Notes: generated from the letters alone by a model not told the origin. A DNA stretch of 64,000 bases from Eublepharis macularius (GCF_028583425.1 NC_072795.1:4673001-4737000); one strand, 5' to 3'; positions 32,855 to 43,749 are shown, counted from the first letter of the stretch. A program made the numbers and translations.

Positions 32855-34042
32855 TTCTGTCCTAGATTGTAATAATTACTCGAGTTCTACTCTTGTTTTA
32901 CTATTATTGTTATTGACTCACTCTATAGTTTCCGACTTAGCTTTATATTTTATAGTCTGAAGTATAAACTTCTACTGCAAGTTGAATTTTCCCAATTATA
33001 AACAGTCGTACATTATAATACCGTTTTTTTTTATTAACCCGCCTCAAAAAAAAAGGAAGTTATTTAAAAAGGTGTTGCTATTATCACAATATTTTCCCTA
33101 ATATGCTGTTTCAAAGATATTCTGTTTAAACCACACTCTTCAAATCGATGTATATATATTATTAATTCAATTCTTCTCTTTCTCCTTGTATCATAAACCT
33201 TTCAAATTATTTAGAGTTCAGTCCAGTGAAACCATTTGTATCCCTTCAGCTCTTAGTACTGTTTTGATTCCTCTCTGTATATATACCTCGTAGTGTTATT
33301 CTTTCCCCCTTTTATGACCTTTCCTTCTCTTGGTTTCCTATCTTCGTTGCAAACTTTGAACTGCTTTGTATTTGTCCTTTTTCCCTCCCCCTCCCTATAA
33401 CCACCCTAACCCCCCTCCCTTTTCTGTACCCCTTCCCTCCCCTTCTATGCTAGTGAGCTGTAACAATGAACTATAGAATATAAATTTTTATTACTTTTTT
33501 TAATTATTATTATTATTTTTTATTTATTTTTATTTTTTGTTTATTTAATTTTTTTAATATTTATATATATATATATTATTTTTTTAAAAAAATATTATTT
33601 TCTTGTTATAAAGATTACTAACTATATAAATCTATTTGACTGATATATACAGCTAATTAACTATTCCAACACCCTCCCTTTCCCCCCCTTTTCTTCCCTC
33701 CCACCCTCACTCCCTTCCTAAAACCACCTTGTACCGTAATTAACTAAACGTATCACTTTGTTAATTATATAATCAATGTACTGTATTCCTATTAGAATTT
33801 GTTCAAATTTAGCTCTCTCAAACTGATGAGTTAACTTCACTCACCGGTTGTGGAGATCAGCCTCCCTCCTCATCCACTTATGAGAGCTAAATAAATCTAT
33901 ATGAGCTATGTTAAGAGCCCCCCCTTCCCCCAAAAACCTCTGAATTTATACCTCTATTTACAGTTACACTACTTCATATTTAATCAGGCTACCATACTAA
34001 CAATCATTTTACCAATACGTTGAGAGACAATGATAGGAAAAT
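32855..34042 (-). other. Long inter-ORF spacer of the L1
   Basis: About 1.19 kb, very AT-rich with pyrimidine-rich tracts on the plus strand (33370-33440, 33665-33725), i.e. purine-rich on the element strand. Mammalian L1s have a spacer of tens of bases, so this is unusual. No open frame of note. Confidence 0.6.
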
Positions 34043-35023
34043 TCAAGTGTCTCTGATGGGGATCTTGCTCCCTTTCTGAGGGGATAGTAGATCAGAAGAT
34101 TTTCTTTTTTGGTTTTGCTTGTTCGTCTCCATTGGTGTTTCCAGCCCGACTGCATTTAGTAGCTCCAGTCCCGTGTCGATATCTGTTGCTATATACTTTT
34201 TGCCTTGATGAAAGACCATAAGTTTGCATTGGTCCAGCCATTTATATCTTCTATTCACTCTTTGCAGAGTCTCAGAAATCGGCTTAAGTTCTCTTCTTTT
34301 GGTAAGCACTTCCTTTGGTAGATCAGCAAAAATATATATCAGTTTGCCTTCACATTTGAATGATCCCCTTGTTCTGGCTTCTTCCATTATCTTCCTTCTT
34401 GTCCTTTGATCTGGTATCTCGATAATTACATCTCTCGGGCGATCTTTATTTTTATTTTGGTGATAAGGTCCCACACGGTAGGCTTTTGTGATGTAGGGGT
34501 AGACTCCTTCCTCAAGCTTTAATTGCTTAGCTAGCCAGTTGGCAATGAAGCTTGTGAGATCTGTGTTATACGTATGCAGTTCATCTATCCCCCTTATCTT
34601 AACCTGATTTTGTCTGGCATTTAGTTCGAGTTTCATTAGTCTGTCTTGTTGTTCTGTAATTATTCTTTGCATGTCTGTGACGTCCTGTTGAGCTTTCACA
34701 CTCACTTCCATAGCTTTATCAACTTTATGATTAACTGTTTGTAAATCGTGTTTTATGTCCGTGAGTTGTGTTGTGATCGGATTAATGAGTTTGGCCATTT
34801 GGTCTATGATGTCCTGCTTTAATTGTGCTAATTGGGGGTCCAAATATTTTTCTGGTTGGTTTACCTCAGTCGCGCCGTTTTTTGCTACGAGTTCCGCCAT
34901 TTTATTTTCCTCCGTCTTGCCGCGTTCCTTCCCCTTCGGCTCTCCCGGGGCCGCGAAGAATGCTTGTAAGTTTTTCACTGCCTTCGTGTTGTTTTTCTTT
35001 TTCTTGATGGGGTTTGTGAGCAT
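34043..35023 (-). CDS. L1 ORF1 protein (326 aa, open)
   Basis: Basic N-terminus (NPIKKKKNNTK), then a long predicted coiled coil (about residues 65-135, LAQLKQDIIDQM...VNHKVDKAM) and an RNA-recognition-like C-terminal half with RPRDVIIEIPDQRTRRKIM. This is the layout of L1 ORF1p, the RNA-binding chaperone that packages L1 RNA. No internal stop. The C-terminal KRKSSDLLSPQKGSKIP tail is basic. Confidence 0.85.
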   Translation of the reverse strand: MLTNPIKKKKNNTKAVKNLQAFFAAPGEPKGKERGKTEENKMAELVAKNGATEVNQPEKYLDPQLAQLKQDIIDQMAKLINPITTQLTDIKHDLQTVNHKVDKAMEVSVKAQQDVTDMQRIITEQQDRLMKLELNARQNQVKIRGIDELHTYNTDLTSFIANWLAKQLKLEEGVYPYITKAYRVGPYHQNKNKDRPRDVIIEIPDQRTRRKIMEEARTRGSFKCEGKLIYIFADLPKEVLTKRRELKPISETLQRVNRRYKWLDQCKLMVFHQGKKYIATDIDTGLELLNAVGLETPMETNKQNQKRKSSDLLSPQKGSKIPIRDT

Positions 35024-35138
35024 TATTTTCTTTTACTTATTTCCCCTTGTAGTGTTTATTGACAAGGTTTGGGATCAGGAGGGTCGGAGCGCTCTTAACA
35101 TGCGTCCATTTCTCTCCGCTGCCGACTATGTTCTTTCT

Positions 35139-35480
35139 GAAAAGATCTACCCAAGCAGGGTTGTGAACATGCCAAAAATGAGGAGAATATGAAAATTGGA
35201 TGATTACAGGATGAGATTGTTAGATGCTCCAAAAAAAAAAAACCAACATTCCTGCAGTTTGGGAAAAAAGGGGGCGTGCAGTCTTGAAATTGCAGTCATG
35301 ATAGGTGCTCGTAGCCACTAGAGAGCAGTCTTTCACCATTTTGGCAAGTGAAATACTTCAGCGTTTCTCTGAAATGATTTGTTCCTCTGCTTGCTTGCTT
35401 TATTTAAGGCTCTCGTTTTTGCTGAGTCTCAAAGGCAGATCACATGACATAAGACAATGGAATCAGATAGTATGATGGTG
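35139..35480. other. Flank of the L1 insertion, nothing recognised
   Basis: Short unique-looking stretch with an A run at about 35231. Confidence 0.4.
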
Positions 35481-35775
35481 GTGGAGAGTGCCATCAAGTC
35501 ATAGCTGACTTACGGCTACCCCTAGCAGGGTTTTCATGGCAAAATGCTAATATACAATAAATAGTACAAATCTGCTGGATTTGATGGACACCCCTATAAA
35601 TTTTGTATTGATAGCTTTATTGCACTTTAAAAATGTTTTGAGAATTTCTTGTAACTCGAGGCACTGTCACTTTATATTGCATTGGTCACTTTTGTCCTAT
35701 TTATTGTATATTAGCATTTTGCACTTTACTCCTGTGTGGATTGATACTAATATGTGACCTTATTATTGTTGTATA
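35481..35775 (-). mobile_element. SINE tail fragment and AT-rich retroelement end
   Basis: 35490-35550 ('catcaagtcatagctgactt', 'agcagggttttcatggc') matches the tail of the 5S-derived SINE at 44.85 kb in reverse. 35550-35775 is AT-rich with 'ttgcactttactcctgtg', an unassigned retroelement end. Confidence 0.4.
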
Positions 35776-35925
35776 GGTGACTCATTTTATAGTCTCTGAG
35801 TTTGTTTTGGCAGTCTGTATGTTTATGCTTATATTGTATGAATGAATCAGGGCTTTTTTTCAGGGGGAATGCTGTGGAACGGAGTTCCGGCACCTCTTGA
35901 AAATACTCGGCAATAGTGCTTGAAA

Positions 35926-36125
35926 ATATTATTATTATTATTATTGTTGTTGTTGTTGTTGTTGTTATTGTTATTGTTATTGTTATTGTTATTGTTATTG
36001 TTATTGTTATTGTTATTGTTATTGTTATTGTTATTGTTATTGTTATTGTTATTGTTATTGTTATTGTTATTGTTATTGTTATTGTTATTGTTATTGTTAT
36101 TGTTATTGTTATTGTTATTGTTATT
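35926..36125 (+). repeat. (ATT)n-(TTG)n-(TTATTG)n microsatellite at the retrocopy poly(A) site
   Basis: About 27 copies of TTATTG preceded by ATT and TTG runs. On the minus strand it begins ~14 nt after an AATAAA signal of the UQCRB retrocopy, so it most likely grew from that poly(A) tail. Confidence 0.92.
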
Positions 36126-36665
36126 TTAAATGAGGCAATTTTATTAAAGATTGACAGGAAACACAAACATTCCAAAAGGCTCTATTAATGTACCATTCCA
36201 TTTGTTTGGGTAGACATGATAGGTTACATAACTTGTCTAGGGCTGCCGCTGAATGCTGAAGTGTGCGCCCACATCCCCATCTCCAGAGACAAGAGGTGAT
36301 GATGGATGTGCAGTCACTGTGCAGATGGGTATCCCTTTTAAAGAAGGGAGGCAGAAGAGCAGGAACGAAAACAGCAAATTCTGTTGCTTATCTACCCTCC
36401 CAGATGCAAGAAACAGCTGTATTTATGACAAAAAGGATTACTCAAAGAGCTGGAATGAATATCACAGATTACCCCACTGTATAACCGAAAAAGACTTGAA
36501 CCAATTCCTTGCAACTAAGGAGAAAAAATTCCAAGCTAATTTAGTAATGTTTCAGTTGGATGGACAAAATCTTTAGAGTTCATAAAGTTACATGAGCTTT
36601 CTCAGCAGCCAGATTTTTCAGACTAGAACCATTAAGGAAGCATTTGCGCAAAGAGTTACAATCAG
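36126..36665 (-). other. 3' UTR of the UQCRB retrocopy
   Basis: Non-coding on the minus strand between the TAA stop and the AATAAA at 36141-36146, about 14 nt before the A-rich tail. Length and signal fit a reverse-transcribed mRNA end. Confidence 0.65.
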
Positions 36666-37010
36666 TTATTTTTTTCCCCACTCCTTTTCAAGTCTTTCAC
36701 GAATAACTTCTTTCAGGTATGGCTGCAAATACTGTTTATCCTCTTCATATTTTACCCACTCTTCTTTGGGAAGGATCCGATGCCTCATGCTCAAGTCTAT
36801 TGCTCTCTTCAGGCGAAATAATCTTTCGTTACGGACATCTTCAGGAAGCCTCCTTATTGCTTCCTTCACATCTTCATCCTCATACAATGTATCATCTCTC
36901 ATAAGACCAAGCTTATTGAATCCGGCAGCATTGTAATACCATTTGCCAATACCTTCAAGCAGACGACTACTGGCTGCAGCGGGCACCCTCGCCGCCATCT
37001 TGACCTCCAA
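36666..37010 (-). CDS. UQCRB: Intronless UQCRB retrocopy, open frame (cytochrome bc1 subunit 7)
   Basis: 114 codons from MEVKMAARV, or 110 from the second Met in better start context. The product matches UQCRB, the ~111-aa matrix-side subunit of mitochondrial complex [42 protein letters not shown] and [14 protein letters not shown]. The vertebrate gene has several exons; here all are fused, so it is a processed retrocopy. A ~520-bp 3' UTR runs to AATAAA (complement of 36141-36146) and a degenerate A-rich tail. It sits inside a hAT MITE. No stop or frameshift, so it is young, or under selection, or both. No promoter evidence; a silent pseudogene is equally possible. Confidence 0.8.
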   Translation of the reverse strand: MEVKMAARVPAAASSRLLEGIGKWYYNAAGFNKLGLMRDDTLYEDEDVKEAIRRLPEDVRNERLFRLKRAIDLSMRHRILPKEEWVKYEEDKQYLQPYLKEVIRERLEKEWGKK

Positions 37011-37109
37011 AGAATCGAAAATAATATTATTTCAAAGAATCCCATGTGTTTCTTCCTCATTTCCCTCTTGAGAGTTCCACCACCTCTTTTCCCAGAAAAA
37101 AAACCCTGG

Positions 37110-38099
37110 AATGAATTATGTATTGTTGAGATTGTTATCATCCCTTTAAATTTATTCAATTCAAATGTATTTCTTTACTTCATTTTTGTGGTTTAGTTAG
37201 TTTTCCACGGCATTCTGTTCATTTTTTCCTGGCCACTCAGCTGGGTGACCGGAGGTTAATGGTGGAAAAAATTGAGAATACAATCAGTGCCCTCCCGTGT
37301 GATGTCATCTTGTTCAGTGACACTCTAGCATTCTCCCAAAACTCTGTTAAACCACAGAATTTTGGGGTGAATGCTAGAGCATCACCCACCAGGCACAATG
37401 GCATTACTTTCAGGTCACGCCAGAAGTGGCACCCTCACATTGAGGGCACCAATTTCGCCTCCCATTTCCCTCTGGTTTCCAGGCCCTGCCTGGCAATCCT
37501 GCATAATGCTGTGCCTTGGCTGCTAAAAAGTCTTCTGTCTTGATGCATGCTTACTTTGTAGATTTAAAGGACCCGGGTTGGCCACAAGAAACAAAGGGAC
37601 CTCATGCAAGGCGGAGGCAGCCTGTACAGCTTTAGGGCCCCACAGAAGCCAGTGTACACCAGCAAAGAAAATGGAGACAGCATTTCCTGTGGTCTAACAG
37701 CACAACTGCTTCCGACCGCCAGCACCTCAGACGTATCATGATATTCACAGCAAGCCGAGCAAGGCATGCCTCAGTGCTGACCTCGCACCAACGGAGGAGT
37801 TTGCCCACACAAACCTCTGGACTTGAGGGTTGCATCTGCAGCTGCCTGTGCATGGTTCAGAGAAACAGCAAGAGATTCGGAAGAAAGCATTTTCCCATCG
37901 CCTCAACAGCAGTGCTTTAATAACCCCAAACATGGCGGGGTTTTCATGTAGGAATAAAACGCACTCATTTGACTGTGCAGGGGGCTTGCAGAGTGAAGGG
38001 GCTGGATGCTGTGTATAGTTTATCTGTAGCTCCTGAACTAGCCTCTCCCAGCTGTGGGTGAAGATTTTGTTCTGTTCTGTGTCAGTTGTAAAATGTCTT
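37110..38099. other. Gene-free stretch
   Basis: 37240-37505 resembles a DNA MITE (paired 'tgatgtcatc', 'cacccaccaggcac' and 'ggccctgcctggcaatcctg') but its ends are unclear. The rest shows nothing recognisable. Confidence 0.35.
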
Positions 38100-38570
38100 A
38101 GATCCAGAGGAGTTAGCCGTGTTAGTCTGTAGTAGCAAAATCAAAAAGAGTCCAGTAGCACCTTTAAGACTAACCAATTTTATTGTAGCATAAGCTTTCG
38201 AGAATCACGTTCTCTTCGTCAGATGCATGGAGGGCAGAAGGAAACTGGCCAAATATAGAGGAGGAGAGGGGGGGAAGGGAGGAAGGAGGAGAGGGGGGAT
38301 GTAAACAACTCCTTTGATATGGAGATGGAGACAGCTCCTTTTGGTGTGGGGATCAGTTTACTTGTGTAAAGGTTCAAAGGAGTTTGCCTTGTTAGTCTGT
38401 AGCAGCAAAATCAAAAAGAGTTCAGCAGCACAAGCCCTCGATAACCACAGCCCTCCCCGCCAGATGCATCTGACAAAGAGAACTGTGGTCCTCGAAAGCC
38501 CACGCCAGGTGCCACTGGACTCCCCCTGACCCCGCCTCTATAAAGGAAATCAGTTACCTGTGATAATGAG
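38100..38570 (-). mobile_element. Penelope-like 3' end, minus copy
   Basis: Reverse counterpart of 44.00-44.45 kb: 'ccagaggagttagccgtgtt' to 'cctctataaaggaaatcag'. Contains two CTGACGA/CTGACAAAG...CTCGAAAG cores, one per internal repeat. Confidence 0.65.
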
Positions 38571-39192
38571 ATGTCTGTTGAAGAAACTGCCTCTCTCTCT
38601 TGTACATGAATGTTTCTTTCAGTTTATTGTTTATCTTATTGTAAATAGTTCTTTAACTAAACTTATCTTAAATTATATTTCTTTCTCGCTATACTTCACT
38701 GTATACTGTGCTACACACACTCACATGTGTGGAAAGGTGGTATATCCTTCGCCAGGTGAGTGATGGGTTATGCCCCATATTAAGGGTCACAGAAATATAT
38801 CTCTCCCCCCTCACAATTCAACTGTGTTATGCCTGAAAAAGGCTTTCTCCTCCAGTGCCCCACCCAATAAGACACAGGAGGCCAGTAGTAAGAAGAGGGT
38901 TAGATTTATTTTGTTGTTGCAACAGTGTGAGGGAAACCAGGCATTAGAAGCCCCCCCCAAATTGTTTCCCTCTGGCTCCTCCCTTGAGCAGCAGAGTTTT
39001 TCATAGTGCTTTTGACATCACAATATCAGCGTACTTAATTACAATATGATTGGTTCATATATTGCCATTAGAAATACAGATTGGTTCATAGGATATGTTG
39101 CAGTTAGAAATTTCAGTATGCATGTCACCTTTTTAGTGCAAAGTCAGCTCATATCGCATTTGCGCATGTGCGACACTACAGAATAAGCCATT
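38571..39192. other. Unassigned stretch left of the hAT foldback
   Basis: No gene or known repeat recognised. Confidence 0.4.
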
Positions 39193-39213
39193 GTCTTGAG
39201 TAGGGATGTGCGT

Positions 39214-39368
39214 TTCGGCATTCAGAATGCCGAAAGAATGCCGAAACAAAAGTGTTTCGGCTTCTTTCGGGGAATGCCGAAACGTTTCGGGGAATGCCGA
39301 AACGTTTCGGGTAGCCGAAAGAAAAAAGCCGAAACGTTTCGGGATTCTTTCGGCTTTCTTTCGGCTTT
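39214..39368. repeat. Subterminal TTTCGG/CCGAAA array, left arm
   Basis: About twenty TTTCGG or CCGAAA hexamers in 155 bp, including the palindrome CCGAAACGTTTCGG more than once. Mirrored by 41195-41335 on the right. Confidence 0.9.
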
Positions 39369-39642
39369 TCAATGGGAAAATGCCTCCGTCTTCCCGGACG
39401 TCTGGGGGAGGCATTTTCCCACCGAATAAGCCCAAAATTGGTGGGGACCTTCCTCTAACCCTTCTCTAACAACCACCCAAGTTTAAGACAGATTGGACTT
39501 TGGGGGGCCATGTTATGCCCCCCCAAAGCAGGTCCCCCCATCCTCCCATAAGAAAGCGAAGGAGCAGCATATTGTTAGCATGCTGCTACTCATCTTCTTC
39601 ATTATTTACTATGGGGAAAAAATGAAGAAGCAGGCTTCCTTT

Positions 39643-40135
39643 GCCAGGGGTGGCATTTTGCATGCAAAATGCCCCCTCACCCTCAGGGGCCCTTCTCCCA
39701 CCCCTCCTCCCACCCCCACCAAGGCTCAGCCTGCTCCCACTTGGGGGGGCCATTTCATGGCCTCCCCAAGTAGGTGCTCTAATCTCTACCACTGACAGCT
39801 GGGGGAGGCTTGTGTTGCCAGGGGTGGCATTTTGCATGCAAAATGCCCCCCAGCCCTCTGGGACCCTTCTCCCACCCTTCCTCCCACCCCCCCACCAAGG
39901 CTCAGACTGCTCCCACTTGGGGGGGGGCATTTCATGGCCTCCCCAAGTAGGTGCTCTTTTCTCTACCACTGACAGCTGGGGGAGGCTTGTCTTGCCAGGG
40001 GTGGCATTTTGCATGCAAAATGCCCCCCAGCCCTCTGGGGCCCTTCTCCCACCTTTCCTCCCACCCCCCACCAAGGCTCAGCCTGCTCCCACTTGGGGGG
40101 CCATTTCATGGCCTCCCCAAGTAGGTCCTCTCAGC
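39643..40135 (+). repeat. Three tandem ~175-bp modules in the left arm
   Basis: Each starts GCCAGGGGTGGCATTTTGC, contains the palindrome GCATTTTGCATGCAAAATGC, and ends with 'ctccccaagtaggtgctct'-type sequence. Confidence 0.9.
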
Positions 40136-41194
40136 CCCTAAAGTCCACCCCTTACAGCCCCACACAAACCCAATTCCCCCCCAGCTGCCACACACAGACC
40201 CAAATCCCCACATTAGCTCCTCACAGACCCAAATCCACCCCCACCTGCCCCACACCCATAACCCCAGGAACAGGCTGGCAAAGGCCAGCCCTCTCCCTTT
40301 GTTCCCTATGCTGGGAACTTCTAAACTCTCTTTCCCTGGGCAATTCTGCACAGCCCAGGGGTGCCACAAATGTGGGCACAGCAGGGGGGCGCACCAAAGG
40401 GCATGATAGAAGTGTACTACACAAAATAATACAACCCACTTCACTGTTTTTGACAGCAGTTGTGTTTGTGTGATTCTCTGATGTGAAGTGAGTTGTGTTA
40501 TTTTTATGTAGTACACTGCTTTCATGCCCTGTTGTGCCTTCCTACTGTGTAACCTAAAGCAGTTAAGGAAATAAAGTGCTTTTGACAGCAATATTTTGGG
40601 GTATTTCTCTGATTTTAAGTGAGTTGTGTTATTTTTGCGTAAGATACTGCTGCCATGCCCTTTGGTGGGGGGTGGAACGAAGGGTGGGAGAAGGGCCCCA
40701 GAGGGTTGGGGGGCATTTTGCATGCAAAATGCCACCCCTGGCAACACAAGCCTCCCCCAGCTGTCAGTGGTAGAGATTAGAGCACCTACTTGGGGAGGCT
40801 ATGAAATGGCCCCCCCAAGTGGGAGCAGGCTGAGCCTTGGTGGGGGGTGGGAGGAGGGGTGGGAGAAGGGCTCCTGAGGGTAAGGGGGCATTTTGCATGC
40901 AAAATGCCACCCCTGGCAAAGGAAGCCTGCCTCTTCATTTTTTCCCCATAGGAAATAATGAAGAAAGATTAGCAGCAGCATGCTAACAATATGCTGCTCC
41001 TTTGCTTTCTTATGGGAGGATGGGGGGACCTGCTTTGGGGGGCCATAACATGGCCCCCCAAAGTCCAATCTGTCTGAAACTTGGGTGGTTGTTAGAGAAG
41101 GGTTAGAGGAAGGTCCCCACCAATTTTGGGCTTATTCGGTGGGAAAATGCCTCCTCCAGGCGTCCTGGAAGACGGAGGCATTTCCCCATAGAAA

Positions 41195-41335
41195 AAAGCC
41201 GAAAGAATGCCGAAAGAATCCCGAAAGAATCCCGAAAGCCGAAAGCCGAAAGAGATTCTTGTTTCGGTTTTCGGCTTTAACGATAGAGAATCTTCTTTCG
41301 GCTTTCTACTTTCGGCTATAGCCGAAAATTTTTGG
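41195..41335. repeat. Subterminal TTTCGG/CCGAAA array, right arm
   Basis: Mirror of the left-arm array with 'gccgaaagaatgccgaaag' units. Confidence 0.88.
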
Positions 41336-41618
41336 CTTGCACACCCCTAGTCTTGAGTACATTACCTTTTAAGAATTCCTTTCTGATGGAATGTCTCTGG
41401 CAAACAAATAATACTATTATACCGTTATCTTCTGAGACAAAGCTCTGAATTCTTGCTTTCAGTACTTAATGTAACTAAAACAGTTTCTCAAAGTTACTAA
41501 GCAATTGTGAAGTGTTTATAGCAAACACATAAGAAATCACTGCTTGTATTAGGTCCATCAGCATACAATTAATTGTTGTTATTATAGCTGAGCTTGGCCG
41601 TGGTATCAGTTGCCCTTA

Positions 41619-41642
41619 GAGCCAACACTTGTAGCTTGGCTC
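41619..41642. mobile_element. 24-bp remnant of a Harbinger-like MITE
   Basis: GAGCCAA joined directly to CACTTGTAGCTTGGCTC, flanked by TTA and TCA. Only the two ends of the GAGCCAAGC family remain after internal deletion. Confidence 0.6.
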
Positions 41643-41649
41643 TCAGTTA

Positions 41650-42340
41650 GCCTGTTGCGTGGACGAGAAACTAGGATGGGTATCACCTGAAATAAAGATA
41701 TGGTGTGAGATTTATGAGGTCCCACCATGCTCAGTGTTATCGCCTATATTATTCCATCTCTATGTAAAGCCCATAGGAGAAATCAATAACAGTTCTGGAG
41801 TTGGCTGTCATCAATTGGCTCCTTTTCTATATCCCCTTACCTAAATCTCCTGGTGATTCTAGACAGATCTTGAACCCGTGCCTTACAGCTGTGGTTTATT
41901 GGCTACAAGTGAAAAAGTTGTAACTGAATCCAGCTAAGATGGAGGTAATGCTGGTTGTGAAGGTTAAGGCCTTGGAAAACGTGCTTCCCATTTTCGGTGG
42001 GGTTCAGCTGACATTCTCTGATTCAGTTAAGAGCCATGGGGTTAGAATAGACCCAACAAGACTACTGGAGAAGAAAGGCAATGCAGCTGCCAAAAAAAAT
42101 CATCGTATCAGCTACACATAGCCCTACATTTTGGCCCCAATCCAGCCATCTGGATCCATTCCATAGTTAGACTAGACTACTGTAATGCACTCTACATGGG
42201 TCTTCCCTTGAAGGCAACTCTGAAACTTGGTACAGAATAAGGTAGCCCAATTACTAGTGGATGCCAAGCAACCCATACCTGTCAAATCCATCCTGCTGTC
42301 ACTCCATTGGCTAGTGATTTGTTACCAGGTGAGTGGTGGT
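41650..42340 (+). mobile_element. L2 LINE, reverse transcriptase 3' region, decayed
   Basis: Pieces of the L2 reading frame in order: SVLSPILFHLYVKPIGE, GVGCHQ, LNPAKMEVMLV, and RLDYCNALYMGLP. Multiple frame breaks; old copy. Confidence 0.75.
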
Positions 42341-43740
42341 TCTTGCGAAAGACTGGGGCACTCCCACCACACATGTCCACAGTGTGCCCTCTGAGCACGG
42401 CCTTGCCCCCACGTGGCTGACATTTTGATGCAATTTTAACAACTAAGAGTTGCTGCAGGAAGTATTTTTTACAAGTGTGACAGTGCAGCGCCGACCGCAC
42501 AATCAGCACTTCTTCAGCTCTCAGGCGTAGCAGCAGCAAGTGGGAAAACGCAACTCATATATGTTGCAGTCTATGGGAAAACCAAAACAAGGGTGGCGGA
42601 AAGTCTTTGCCTTGCTAATTCTGCCGTCACACAAAAGCCTTTACAGACCACGCCTTGCTCACTTTTCTTTATTTTTGTTATTGCGTTAACAATAAATTAC
42701 TGTTCCTTACAGAAACAAATAGCACCTCCGATAACCAAAAGAAAATACTTCATAACAAGTCCTTCAGCAAGTTATCAAGCAAACATTTTCAACAGGAAAA
42801 AAAACATTGTCTAAATTTACACATGAATTGTAAAGGACAGCTTGAAATGTGTGTGTAAATCGACCTAACGGCATAACACTCAATTTCTTCAGAAATGAGG
42901 GGAAAGCACATTTAAAACCAGTTGTTTTTCACACATCAGAAACCCAGTTCTCCCATGCTTGGTCCCTGTTTTTCATATACATACACAAACACACAGCCAG
43001 AGAGGGGCTGGTTGGGTGCACATGGGAATTTTGTCTGTGTGGCTGCAGGAACAAACCCAGTGGCAGCTAAAACTAGAGGGGGGAAGAATGATAGACAGAT
43101 GTCAGGCCATAAGGAGAACAAGTCTGATGCCTTTGAAGAAAGCACTGACAGCCTCTGGGTACCAATGTGCTCTCTGTTTGTAGCGCATGAACAACTGGAA
43201 GACTGTGATGCTCCCATTGGTTGTTCCCTCTTTACACAGCAGGTGCAGGGAAACCTGATTTGGATCAGGACCATGGTGACAGGGGAGAGTAAGTGTAAAC
43301 CTACCTCCTCTGCAAATTTCCTGTACAGAAACAGTCCCACGGAGCTACTGTTTGATGCACGCAAGAAATGTGTAGGTTCCAATACAGGTTCACCCCACTG
43401 CAGCTCACTGATTGCACATATGCAGTATGTATACTATGTTTATAATATGTCTATATAGCCTCAACACCCCAAAGCCCATGGGGTCACCCTATTTATTTCC
43501 AGCGCACATATCCTGCCTATGCTTCACTACTTAAGGGAAATGGATGGAGAGATGGACGGATGGATAGCATTTAGATACATATATAGAAAGTGCATGAAAA
43601 TTCTATTAAATTTCCATATAACACAATAATATACTCACAGTAAAATACACTGCCATGCAACAATATCCAGCAGCAACCTGAATAACTCCCAGTATTTCAC
43701 ATAATCACCAAAAAAAAAACCCACCCTTTTTCAGTTCATT
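42341..43740. other. Gene-free stretch, nothing recognised
   Basis: About 1.4 kb of unique-looking sequence. Open frames such as 42922-43458 carry no domain signature. Confidence 0.4.
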
Positions 43741-43749
43741 TAAATAACT

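Larger units (their letters stand above)
28836..35123 (-). mobile_element. Full-length L1-type LINE with 15-bp target duplication
   Basis: 6.29 kb, minus strand. GACTATGTTCTTTCT flanks both ends exactly (28821-28835, 35124-35138). From its 5' end: a short ~100-bp 5' UTR starting GGCAGCGGAG, ORF1 (35023-34043), a 1.19-kb spacer, ORF2 (32854-29004), a ~150-bp 3' UTR and an A tail. The perfect target duplication and open ORF1 suggest a recent insertion. ORF2 is interrupted by three small frameshifts. Confidence 0.92.
35848..37108. mobile_element. hAT-like MITE interrupted by the UQCRB retrocopy
   Basis: CAGGGCTTTTTTTC begins at 35848 and GAAAAAAAACCCTG ends at 37108; GAATGAAT flanks both ends exactly (35840-35847, 37109-37116), a hAT-type 8-bp duplication. 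The MITE itself is about 160 bp, split by ~1.1 kb of UQCRB retrocopy. Confidence 0.85.
39201..41349. mobile_element. 2.15-kb hAT-type foldback element with perfect 8-bp duplication
   Basis: GTCTTGAG flanks both ends (39193-39200, 41350-41357). Termini TAGGGATGTGCG and GCACACCCCTA are inverted. The arms (about 39201-39990 and 40670-41349) are near-identical inverted copies: first a block of TTTCGG/CCGAAA repeats, then ~270 bp of sequence, then ~175-bp modules. The left arm has three modules (starting ~39643, 39817, 39994) and the right arm two. The centre (about 40395-40660) holds further inverted repeats. No transposase frame, so mobilised in trans by a hAT source. Confidence 0.9.

Noticed and set aside
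35916-36188. Poly-Val/Ile, poly-Leu and poly-Thr/Ile frames
   Set aside because: Translation of the TTATTG microsatellite.
39586-40747. Several 100-210-residue frames with repeated 'GAFCMQNA' peptides
   Set aside because: Translations of the modules of the hAT foldback in several frames and on both strands; no conserved protein.
42922-43458. 178-residue plus-strand frame
   Set aside because: No domain and a longer antisense frame of equal quality; probably chance.
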